Part shown: piece by piece, positions 36,845 to 43,032 of the stretch
How positions within the stretch are numbered: the stretch's first letter is position 1
Layout: each line of letters starts with the position of its first letter
DNA from: an uncultured beta proteobacterium
Lineage (GTDB): Bacteria > Pseudomonadota > Gammaproteobacteria > Burkholderiales > Burkholderiaceae_C
Assembly: GCA_903945325.1 (NCBI GenBank)
Contig: CAJAVE010000274.1
Coordinates: forward strand, 1-43,032
Direction: 5' to 3'
Length of the DNA stretch: 43,032 bases
Notes under the pieces: model-generated
What the model saw: the letters and a program-made list of their open reading frames with translations, nothing else
Databases searched by the model: none
What the model was told of the DNA's origin: nothing
Translations under genes and position numbers: made by a program

Positions 36845-37717
36845 ATGAGCTGGCTAGAAAAACTGCTGCCCCCGAAAATTCAACAAACCGACCCGGCGGA
36901 CCGCCGTAGCGTCCCTGAAGGCCTGTGGATCAAGTGCCCTAGTTGCGAAACCGTGCTGTACAAGACGGATCTGGAGCAAAACCAGAACGTCTGCCCCAGT
37001 TGTAGCCACCACCACCGCATTGGTGCGCGGGCGCGGCTCAATCTATTCCTGGACAACGAAGGCCGATTTGAGATCGGCCAGGAAGTGTTGCCCGTGGACC
37101 CACTCAAGTTCAAGGACAGCCGCAAATACCCCGAACGCCTCAAAGAAGCGCTGGAAAACACCGGTGAGACCGACGCCTTGGTGGTCATGGGTGGCGCTGT
37201 GATGGGCATCAGCCTGGTGGCGGCCTGTTTTGAATTCGACTTTATGGGCGGCAGCATGGGCTCGGTGGTGGGCGAGCGTTTTGTGCGGGGTGTTGAAACC
37301 GCCATTGAACAGAAAGTGCCCTTCCTGTGCTTCACCGCTACGGGTGGCGCCCGCATGCAGGAGGGCCTGCTCTCGTTGATGCAAATGGCCAAGACCAATG
37401 CCGCACTGACACGCCTGGCCAAAAAGGGCTTGCCCTATATCAGCGTGCTGACCGATCCGACCATGGGTGGAGTCAGCGCCGGGTTCGCCTTCCTGGGTGA
37501 CATGGTGATCGCCGAGCCCAAAGCCCTGATTGGTTTTGCCGGACCGCGCGTCATCGAATCCACGGTGCGGGTGACCTTGCCCGAGGGCTTTCAGCGTTCG
37601 GAATTTCTGCAAACCAAGGGTGCTATCGACCTGATCTGCGACCGCCGCGAGCTGCGCAAAACCGTGGCAAATTCGCTGGCGATGTTGCAACGCCAACCTG
37701 CCGATGCGGTCATCTAG
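36845..37717 (+). CDS. accD: Acetyl-CoA carboxylase carboxyltransferase subunit beta
   Basis: Beta subunit of the carboxyltransferase that makes malonyl-CoA for fatty acid synthesis, 290 residues. The N-terminal zinc ribbon has two CPSC pairs (near residues 26-29 and 45-52). The carboxyltransferase core shows [25 protein letters not shown] and [16 protein letters not shown] chose the ATG at 36845 ([12 protein letters not shown]). In many relatives folC follows accD; here it does not. Confidence 0.96.
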   Translation: MSWLEKLLPPKIQQTDPADRRSVPEGLWIKCPSCETVLYKTDLEQNQNVCPSCSHHHRIGARARLNLFLDNEGRFEIGQEVLPVDPLKFKDSRKYPERLKEALENTGETDALVVMGGAVMGISLVAACFEFDFMGGSMGSVVGERFVRGVETAIEQKVPFLCFTATGGARMQEGLLSLMQMAKTNAALTRLAKKGLPYISVLTDPTMGGVSAGFAFLGDMVIAEPKALIGFAGPRVIESTVRVTLPEGFQRSEFLQTKGAIDLICDRRELRKTVANSLAMLQRQPADAVI

Positions 37718-37725
37718 TCAGTTGA

Positions 37726-37747
37726 GGACAGAGCTAAAGGTCTGTCC
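37726..37747. terminator. Stem-loop between convergent accD and the YggT gene
   Basis: GGACAGA and TCTGTCC form a perfect 7-bp stem with an 8-base loop in the 39-base gap between the two convergent stops. No T-tract follows on either strand, so termination is only suggested by position. Confidence 0.35.
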
Positions 37748-37756
37748 CGCAATATC

Positions 37757-38323
37757 TCAGGTAGCAAACAACACCGCCGCCTGAATCGACCCCAGCACAA
37801 TCCCGGCCACCTGCAAGATCAACAGCAGCACCAGGGGTGACAGGTCAATACCTCCCACCAGCGGCACGATGCGCCGTATGGGAATCAACACGGGCATGAC
37901 CAGCCGCTCCAGGAAATCCGCGCCGACCGACCGGGTTTGCACCCAGGACAGGATCGCGTAAATGATCACCAGCCCGGTCATGCCGGAAATCGCCATGCGC
38001 ACCAGGCCAAAGGCGGCCAGCACCACCACGGACAGCATGCTGGTCGACATGCCAGTCAGGGTCCACAGAATCACGAACTGCGCCAACTGCACCAGAAACG
38101 CCCCTACCAGGCTGGCCATATCCCAGCGCCCGGCGGCAGGTATGACCCGGCGCAACGGCAACACCAGCCAGTCGGTCAGCGCAAAAATGAACTTCGCCAG
38201 CGGGTTACCAGAACGCACCGACATGGGAATGCGCTGGTACTGCATGTACAGCCGCAGCAGGCAAGTGCCAGCGATCAAACCGGCAGCCACTTCCAACAGC
38301 AGCGAGGTAATTTGGTAAAGCAT
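37757..38323 (-). CDS. YggT family integral membrane protein
   Basis: A 188-residue membrane protein with two YggT repeats. The first is LLRLYMQYQRIPMSVRSGNP and LTDWLVLPLRRVIPAAG; the second is YAILSWVQTRS and LVMPVLIPIRRIVPLVGGIDLSP. Each repeat has the P(L/I)RR(I/V)(I/V)P motif after a membrane span. The role is unclear in the family; links to membrane homeostasis and cell division have been proposed in other bacteria. I chose the ATG at 38323; the frame is open far upstream only as antisense of lysS. It is divergent from lysS with 108 bases between starts. Confidence 0.88.
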   Translation of the reverse strand: MLYQITSLLLEVAAGLIAGTCLLRLYMQYQRIPMSVRSGNPLAKFIFALTDWLVLPLRRVIPAAGRWDMASLVGAFLVQLAQFVILWTLTGMSTSMLSVVVLAAFGLVRMAISGMTGLVIIYAILSWVQTRSVGADFLERLVMPVLIPIRRIVPLVGGIDLSPLVLLLILQVAGIVLGSIQAAVLFAT

Positions 38324-38431
38324 GGTGTCCAATGAAAAGAGCGCTTCCATCATATACGGACCGCCCCTCTTAGAATCAAGGGTTCTGGCCTTGAAACAAG
38401 GTTCAATTTGACTCCACCTGTGCGCACCTCC

Positions 38432-40033
38432 ATGTCTGACCCACAAGCTCCTGTTACTGTTCCTGGCTCCTCTTCCGTTCCCGCCCCTGCACTCCAGGAT
38501 GAAAACCAGCTGATTCTCGAACGCCGGGAAAAGCTCAAGGCCATCCGCCAGCGCCAGACCGATGGCCATGGGGTCGCCTTCCCCAACGACTTCAAGCCCA
38601 CACACAAGGCCGAGGAGCTGTTTGCCGAGTACGACCCGCACTCCACCGAAATCCTGGCAAGCATGGCCGTCACGGCCAAGGTTGCCGGACGCATGATGCT
38701 CAAGCGCGTCATGGGCAAGGCCAGTTTCTTCACGCTGCAGGACGCCTCCTTTGGCCCCAGCGGCGGGCGCATCCAGATTTACGTCAAGGGCGAAGATGTG
38801 GGTGCCGAGTTGTATGCCCTGTTCAAGCACTGGGATCTGGGCGACATCGTGGCCGCCGAGGGCATGGTGTTCAAGACCAAGACCGGCGAGCTGTCCCTGC
38901 ACGCCAGCAGCATCCGCCTGCTGACCAAGAGCCTGCGCCCCATGCCGGACAAGTTCCACGGCATTGCCGATCAGGAAGTGAAGTACCGCCAGCGCTACAT
39001 CGACCTGATGATGGACGAGACGGCCCGAAAGCGCTTTGTAGCCCGCAGCAAGGCCGTCAGCGGCCTGCGCGACTTCATGGTGCAGCACGGTTTTCTTGAA
39101 GTCGAGACCCCCATGCTCCACCCCATCCCCGGGGGTGCGAACGCCAAGCCCTTCACCACCCACCACAACGCGCTGGACCAGGAAATGTTCCTGCGCATTG
39201 CGCCCGAGCTGTACCTGAAGCGCCTGATCGTGGGTGGGTTCGATCGCGTGTTCGAAATCAATCGTAACTTCCGCAACGAAGGCATCTCCGTGCGGCACAA
39301 CCCCGAGTTCACGATGATGGAGTTCTACGCGGCCTACTGGAACTACCAGGACCTGATGAGTTTCACCGAAGCCCTGGTGCGCGACGCTGCCATCAAGGCC
39401 TGCGACAGCCTGCACCTGAGCTACGGCGGCAAGCCGGTCGACCTGGAGGCGCCGTTCGAGCGCTTGACCATCCATGAAGCCATTTGCAAATACACCGAAG
39501 CCGGTGAAGCCCTGGAAGGCGGCAGTGGCCTGAAGGTGGACGACGCCACCTGGCTGACCAACGCCTTGCGCAAACTGGGCATGACCGAGGCCAAACACCA
39601 CCTGTCTACCCGCAGCCTGGCCAGCCTGCAGGTGTTGTACTTTGAAGAAACCGTGGAAGAGAAGCTGTGGAACCCCACCTTCATCTGCGAGCACCCCGTA
39701 GAGATTTCGCCTCTGGCGCGCGCCAGCGACACCCACCCGGAAGTGACCGAGCGTTTTGAGCTTTACATCACCGGCCGCGAGTTCGGTAACGGCTTTAGCG
39801 AGCTGAACGACGCCGAGGACCAGGCAGCCCGCTTCAAGGCCCAGGTAGACGCCAAGGACAGCGGCGATGATGAGGCCATGCACTATGACCACGACTTTGT
39901 GCGCGCGCTGGAACACGGCATGCCGCCAACCGGCGGCTGCGGCATTGGCATTGACCGCCTGATGATGCTGCTGACCGACAGCCCGAGCATCCGTGACATC
40001 ATCCTGTTCCCGGCCCTGCGTCGGGAAATTTAA
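38432..40033 (+). CDS. lysS: Lysyl-tRNA synthetase, class II
   Basis: Charges tRNA-Lys in the cytoplasm. 533 residues. An N-terminal OB-fold (near residues 70-180) is followed by the class II core. Motif 2 is [20 protein letters not shown] and motif 3 is [15 protein letters not shown] near the C-terminus. I chose the ATG at 38432 ([10 protein letters not shown]); a TTG at 38408 would add eight residues. A variable Ser/Pro-rich N-terminal tail of about 25 residues precedes the core homology. Confidence 0.97.
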   Translation: MSDPQAPVTVPGSSSVPAPALQDENQLILERREKLKAIRQRQTDGHGVAFPNDFKPTHKAEELFAEYDPHSTEILASMAVTAKVAGRMMLKRVMGKASFFTLQDASFGPSGGRIQIYVKGEDVGAELYALFKHWDLGDIVAAEGMVFKTKTGELSLHASSIRLLTKSLRPMPDKFHGIADQEVKYRQRYIDLMMDETARKRFVARSKAVSGLRDFMVQHGFLEVETPMLHPIPGGANAKPFTTHHNALDQEMFLRIAPELYLKRLIVGGFDRVFEINRNFRNEGISVRHNPEFTMMEFYAAYWNYQDLMSFTEALVRDAAIKACDSLHLSYGGKPVDLEAPFERLTIHEAICKYTEAGEALEGGSGLKVDDATWLTNALRKLGMTEAKHHLSTRSLASLQVLYFEETVEEKLWNPTFICEHPVEISPLARASDTHPEVTERFELYITGREFGNGFSELNDAEDQAARFKAQVDAKDSGDDEAMHYDHDFVRALEHGMPPTGGCGIGIDRLMMLLTDSPSIRDIILFPALRREI

Positions 40034-40063
40034 GCAAAAACGACCTCCAGACCCCGCCATTAC

Positions 40064-40090
40064 TGCGCAAGCAGCTATGACAAATATAGC
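40064..40090. repeat. Dispersed palindrome with tail, at the lysS-metallopeptidase junction
   Basis: TGCGCAAGCA, GCTAT, seven bases, ATAGC. This is the best-preserved copy. The only ATG start available to the next gene (40077) lies within it, in GCTATGA. Confidence 0.7.
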
Positions 40091-40616
40091 ATCTACGGCC
40101 TTGAAATTCCTGCATGGCTACCCGAGTGAAACGCGGGAACAGGTGCAGCAGATGCTGGATGGCGGGCGCATAGGACCCTGGCTGCTGCGGAAATACCCGT
40201 CGGCCCACGGCATACGCACCGACCGCGCGCTGTACGACTACGTGCAGATGCTCAAGGCCGAATACCTGCGCGGCGCCGAGACGCTGAGCAAGGTGGCATT
40301 CGACAGCAAGCTGCAAGTCGTGCAACACGCACTGGGCACGCACACCACGGTGTCACGCGTACAGGGCAGCAAGCTCAAAGCCAAGCGCGAGATCCGTATT
40401 GCGTCATTGTTCAAGGACGGCCCGCCCGAGTTTTTGCGCATGATTGTGGTCCACGAGCTGGCCCACCTGCGCAGCAGCGCCCACGACAAGCCCTTCTACC
40501 AACTCTGTGCCTACATGGAACCGTCGTACCACCAGCTGGAGTTTGAACTGCGCCTGTACCTGACCCACCTGGGCGGTGGTGGTACCCGCCTTTGGGACAG
40601 CGTGGCGCTACCTTAA
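40077..40616 (+). CDS. YgjP-like zinc metallopeptidase (DUF45/M48-like)
   Basis: A 179-residue protein of the YgjP/DUF45 family. The HELAH motif (VVHELAHLRSSAHDKPFY, near residues 126-143) with a downstream His gives the HExxH zinc site of this group. Family homology begins at about LKFLHGYPSE, residue 9. The ATG at 40077 lies inside a copy of the dispersed palindrome and has no clear ribosome binding site. A TTG at residue 9 is the alternative. Substrates in this family are poorly known; a related eukaryotic protease acts on DNA-bound proteins. The stop overlaps the convergent DUF3820 gene stop by four bases. Confidence 0.8.
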   Translation: MTNIASTALKFLHGYPSETREQVQQMLDGGRIGPWLLRKYPSAHGIRTDRALYDYVQMLKAEYLRGAETLSKVAFDSKLQVVQHALGTHTTVSRVQGSKLKAKREIRIASLFKDGPPEFLRMIVVHELAHLRSSAHDKPFYQLCAYMEPSYHQLEFELRLYLTHLGGGGTRLWDSVALP

Positions 40617-40825
40617 CCGGGCCGCAATGGTTTGAGCAAGTCACTCAAACCATTGTGGTCAATCTCGTGCATCAACGCCAGCAGGCGGCCGGTTTCCCCC
40701 TTGGGAAACCCGGTGCGGGCAAACCAGGTGAGGTAGTTGCCTGGAAGATCGGCTATGACGCGCCCCTGGTACTTGCCAAAAGGCATAACACGGGTGACGA
40801 GTAGTTGAAGATCTTGCGCTTGCAT
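40613..40825 (-). CDS. DUF3820 family small protein
   Basis: A 70-residue protein of the DUF3820 family (named putative quorum-sensing-regulated virulence factor in Pfam). The signature VMPFGKYQGRVIADLPGNYL followed by WFARTGFPKGETGRLLALMHEIDHNGL covers nearly the whole protein. I chose the ATG at 40825 because the family starts about 12 residues before MPFGKY. The longer open frame to 40993 is not supported. The family name overstates what is known; no function can be inferred here. Confidence 0.85.
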   Translation of the reverse strand: MQAQDLQLLVTRVMPFGKYQGRVIADLPGNYLTWFARTGFPKGETGRLLALMHEIDHNGLSDLLKPLRPG

Positions 40826-40876
40826 GGCACGAGCATAAGGCCACGCTTGCCTCAAGGCTTTGCCGCGATGCGGATA

Positions 40877-40903
40877 GCTACTATTTTGATAGCTTTTCGC
40901 GCA
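40877..40903. repeat. Dispersed palindrome with tail, upstream of the DUF3820 gene
   Basis: GCTAC, seven bases, ATAGC, then TTTTCGCGCA; the tail matches TGCTTGCGCA at 7 of 10 bases. It lies in the 139-base gap between the divergent DUF3820 gene and the next plus-strand gene. Confidence 0.6.
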
Positions 40904-40964
40904 AGTTCCACGGGGGCTATGTGCCACAATGTTTACCAGAAATTTTGCTGAGAGGATTTCCACC

Positions 40965-41192
40965 ATGTCCCGTCCCGCCATTTGGGCCACCAAGGTCGCC
41001 GCGCTGATTCAAGGCGGCAACACACAGGCTGCGCTGGCGCAGATCAAGGTGGCACCGACAGTGAAAGACGTGGAGCAATTGCGTAGCTTGCTGGAAAGTG
41101 CGGGTCTGCTCAAGCGGCATCCTGCAATTGACAGCACCACGCACGACCAGATTGCAGCACTCAAGGGCTCGCGTCTGCACCGTTCGCCCTGA
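40965..41192 (+). CDS. Small protein of unknown function
   Basis: A 75-residue soluble protein, MSRPAIWATKVAALIQGG at the start, with a likely two-helix pattern (TVKDVEQLRSLLESAGLL). AGAGGA lies 8 bases before the ATG at 40965, which is why I preferred it to the in-frame ATG at 40929. I do not recognise a family. It is convergent with nagZ. Confidence 0.65.
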   Translation: MSRPAIWATKVAALIQGGNTQAALAQIKVAPTVKDVEQLRSLLESAGLLKRHPAIDSTTHDQIAALKGSRLHRSP

Positions 41193-41259
41193 GGCGCCCA
41201 ATGCATTCAGCCCTCCACGAACCAGGTGGAGCCGGACACCCGCACCAAAACGCAACAGG

Positions 41260-42354
41260 TCAGGAAATCCAATCCAGCGCCTGCATATAGGCACCCTGCA
41301 CCATGAGCGAGTCCCACTCCAACACGGGTGTATTGGGTAACAGGGCGCGGCGGCGTGCTTCGCTGGCATCGCTGGCCTGCCACTGGCCTTTGAGCTGGGA
41401 CTCGGTCAATCCGGCGATCAGCTCATCCACGGCCCTCCCAGCGCCTTCACTGTCAGCGATGGACTGGTTGCACAACAACACCATGTCGCATCCCGCTGCC
41501 AACGCTACCACCGCAGCGTGCGTGTAGCTAACTTGTTGCCCGTCAATGACCCTAGCACCGGCCATGGACAGGTCGTCACTGAAAATGGCGCCCCCAAAGC
41601 CCAGCTGACTGCGCAGAATGTCGTTTAGCCAAATGCTGGAAAAACCCGCCGGGCGGGCATCCACCTTGGAATAAATCACGTGGGCCGGCATCACACTGGT
41701 CATCACCGTATTGAGCCAACGGTAGGGCGCAGCATCATCCGCCAGAATGGCCTTCAGGCTGCGTTTGTCCACGGGAATATCAGTGTGCGAATCTGCCTTC
41801 ACAAAGCCGTGCCCGGGAAAATGCTTGCCGCAGTTGGCCATGCCGCTTTGCAGCAGACCGTGCATCAGGCTCTTGGCCAAAAGGCTCACCACGCGGGGGT
41901 CGCGGGCAAAGGAGCGACTGCCAATGACAGAACTCTCACCATAGTCCAGGTCCAGCACCGGAGTGAAGCTCAGGTCCACACCGCAGGCGCGCAGCTCGGC
42001 GCCCAGCACGTAACCGCACGCGCTGGCCGCATTCGTGGCATCCATCGGGCCGGCGTGCGAGTTGGCCTTGGGAGGGGCCATCCACATCTCGCCCAATGCC
42101 CGCATAGGTGGCAGATGGGTAAAACCATCCGTCTTGAAGCGCTGCACATGACCGCCTTCGTGGTCGACGCAGATCAGCAGGTCCGATCGGACCTTTTTGA
42201 TAGAGCGACACAGGGTAGTGAGCTGGGCACGATTTTGCCAGTTGCGAGCAAACAGAATCAGCCCGCCCACCAAAGGGTGCATGAGGCGCTGGCGGTCCAC
42301 AGATGTTAGTGTCAGGCCAGCAATGTCAATGATAAGGGGGGCATGAAAGGTCAT
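41260..42354 (-). CDS. nagZ: Beta-N-acetylhexosaminidase
   Basis: Glycoside hydrolase family 3 enzyme of cytoplasmic peptidoglycan recycling, removing GlcNAc from GlcNAc-anhydroMurNAc peptides. 364 residues. The diagnostic motif CGKHFPGHGFVKADSHTDIP lies near residues 171-190, and the catalytic nucleophile Asp in FSDDLSMAGA. The substrate-binding segment reads VDHEGGHVQRFK, where the family consensus is D(Q/H)EGGRVQR(F/L)R: an Arg is replaced by His, while the Asp and second Arg are kept. Product anhydromuropeptides of this pathway regulate AmpC in other bacteria. Confidence 0.95.
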   Translation of the reverse strand: MTFHAPLIIDIAGLTLTSVDRQRLMHPLVGGLILFARNWQNRAQLTTLCRSIKKVRSDLLICVDHEGGHVQRFKTDGFTHLPPMRALGEMWMAPPKANSHAGPMDATNAASACGYVLGAELRACGVDLSFTPVLDLDYGESSVIGSRSFARDPRVVSLLAKSLMHGLLQSGMANCGKHFPGHGFVKADSHTDIPVDKRSLKAILADDAAPYRWLNTVMTSVMPAHVIYSKVDARPAGFSSIWLNDILRSQLGFGGAIFSDDLSMAGARVIDGQQVSYTHAAVVALAAGCDMVLLCNQSIADSEGAGRAVDELIAGLTESQLKGQWQASDASEARRRALLPNTPVLEWDSLMVQGAYMQALDWIS

Positions 42355-42379
42355 AGTAAATCGCTCGCTAGAAGGTAGT

Positions 42380-42396
42380 GCTATGAATTAAATAGC
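42380..42396. repeat. Dispersed palindrome, core only, upstream of nagZ
   Basis: GCTAT, seven bases, ATAGC, a perfect 5-bp stem in the 135-base gap upstream of nagZ. No TGCTTGCGCA-like tail is visible on either side. Confidence 0.55.
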
Positions 42397-42489
42397 TATG
42401 CATGCCGATATAGTAAGGGTCAAAAGCCCATTCGTATCCCACTTTTTTCTTGTCAGTGCCGCGGTGTCAGACAAAGTTGCCTTCTCAAA

Positions 42490-43032
42490 TCACCCCGCTG
42501 TGAGCTCAATCCCGTTCTGAATCACCCCAATCAGCGAGGCTTGGTTCTCTGGCGACTCCGAGAACCCCAGCAGAGCCTGCTCGCGGCTTTGGGCATGGCT
42601 GCTGAGCTGGTTGACCCAATACTCCAGACCACCCGCGTCGGCCGTGCGGTGCAGGGCATTGGTGTACAGCAGGTTCACAAAGGCGCTGTCGGTGGGTGAG
42701 TTGCCATACAGAGTTTTGAACTCCCCACTCTCAATGAATGCCGCTGCCACCTTGAGCATGGACAAGCCTTGGTCCACGCCTTTGATCCAGCCCGATAGCC
42801 CGTCTTTGTCGGGTGTGCGGTTAAACGCCGCCTGGTACAGCCGGTAGGTCTGGCCCGCGTTGCCGCTGGTGTCGAATGCCAGGATGGCATCGTCAAACTT
42901 GAGTCGCTCCACATGGCTCAGGGTATCGACCCCATTGGTGCTACCGCTCACCGTCAAGGCACCGCTGGCGTTGGTGGTCGTGTGGCTGGCTCGGGTGCCG
43001 CTGTAGATGGCGGTATCCAATCCACCACCTCC
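42490..43032 (-). CDS. C-terminal end of a DUF4214-containing, probably secreted protein
   Basis: Partial: the frame is open to the right edge and the gene continues beyond it. The visible 180 residues begin with a glycine-rich GGGGLDTAIYSGTRAS segment, like the linker of calcium-binding RTX or S-layer-like proteins. Then comes a DUF4214 domain: YRLYQAAFNRTPDKDGLSGWI, SGEFKTLYG and FVNLLYTNALHRTADAGGLEYWV. The C-terminus ends EQALLGFSESPENQASLIG and ELTAG, the usual end for this group. Such proteins are often exported by type I secretion; no secretion genes are in the window. The window shows only the end. Confidence 0.8.
   Translation of the reverse strand, partial: GGGGLDTAIYSGTRASHTTTNASGALTVSGSTNGVDTLSHVERLKFDDAILAFDTSGNAGQTYRLYQAAFNRTPDKDGLSGWIKGVDQGLSMLKVAAAFIESGEFKTLYGNSPTDSAFVNLLYTNALHRTADAGGLEYWVNQLSSHAQSREQALLGFSESPENQASLIGVIQNGIELTAG

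Noticed and set aside
38324-40060. Upstream extension of the YggT frame through lysS (767 codons in all)
   Set aside because: Only the last 188 codons encode the YggT protein. The rest is the antisense of lysS with shadow-like composition.
42449-42475. TTGTC...GACAA inverted repeat as terminator of the DUF4214 gene
   Set aside because: On the minus strand the stem is followed by A, not T; the T-run is on the wrong side for that gene.
1-43032. Search by eye for tRNA, rRNA, CRISPR, insertion sequence or prophage signatures
   Set aside because: No transposase, integrase, regularly spaced repeats or tRNA-like cloverleaf was recognised. Nearly all sequence is accounted for by conserved genes.

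Overview
The window reads as ordinary core chromosome of a betaproteobacterium in Burkholderiales, most likely Comamonadaceae of a Rhodoferax/Polaromonas type. This rests on my recognition of the proteins (Asd, AcnB, the YggT family protein, the leuC-entericidin-leuD arrangement) and on gene order, not on a search. I see no rRNA, tRNA, CRISPR array, insertion sequence or prophage. No gene-free stretch exceeds 300 bases. The longest are 29072-29307 (a probable fimV promoter), 2959-3185 (nothing firm) and 27683-27910 (a probable asd leader).

Layout. 1-7709: an NAD(P)-dependent oxidoreductase, an RhlE-like DEAD-box helicase, oligoribonuclease divergent from an M48 (Ste24-type) protease, rsgA, a CobD/AmpE-like membrane protein and a CoA-pyrophosphatase-type Nudix hydrolase. 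7765-9870 (minus): the rpsP-rimM-trmD-rplS ribosome/tRNA operon. 9991-12652: a GNAT acetyltransferase, a TM2-like membrane protein and a DUF47-pit phosphate transport pair. 12823-24218: a TCA-cycle supercluster. On the minus strand run mdh, a CitE-like lyase, a secreted unknown and acnB. On the plus strand run a GntR regulator, sdhCDAB, sdhE and gltA. An AT-rich palindrome lies in the divergent mdh/gntR promoter region.

24344-37717 (plus): leuC, an entericidin-like lipoprotein too short for routine ORF calling, leuD, leuB, asd, fimV, truA, trpF, trpB, trpA, an SDR-type reductase and accD. This resembles the leu-asd-fimV-truA-trp-accD order known from beta- and gammaproteobacteria. 37757-43032: a YggT membrane protein divergent from lysS, a YgjP-like metallopeptidase, a DUF3820 protein, a small unknown, nagZ, and the C-terminal end of a DUF4214 protein cut by the window edge.

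Two signals are not explained by the gene list. First, asd is preceded by a 38-codon ORF whose end reads TTKTTTIK and is followed at once by a 12-bp stem, as expected for an amino-acid-sensing leader peptide in front of a threonine/lysine/isoleucine/methionine pathway gene. Second, a short dispersed palindrome, GCTA(T/C)-N7-(A/G)NAGC, often flanked by a TGCTTGCGCA-like tail, occurs about nine times. It sits at gene junctions, where it supplies stop or start codons, and also inside reading frames.
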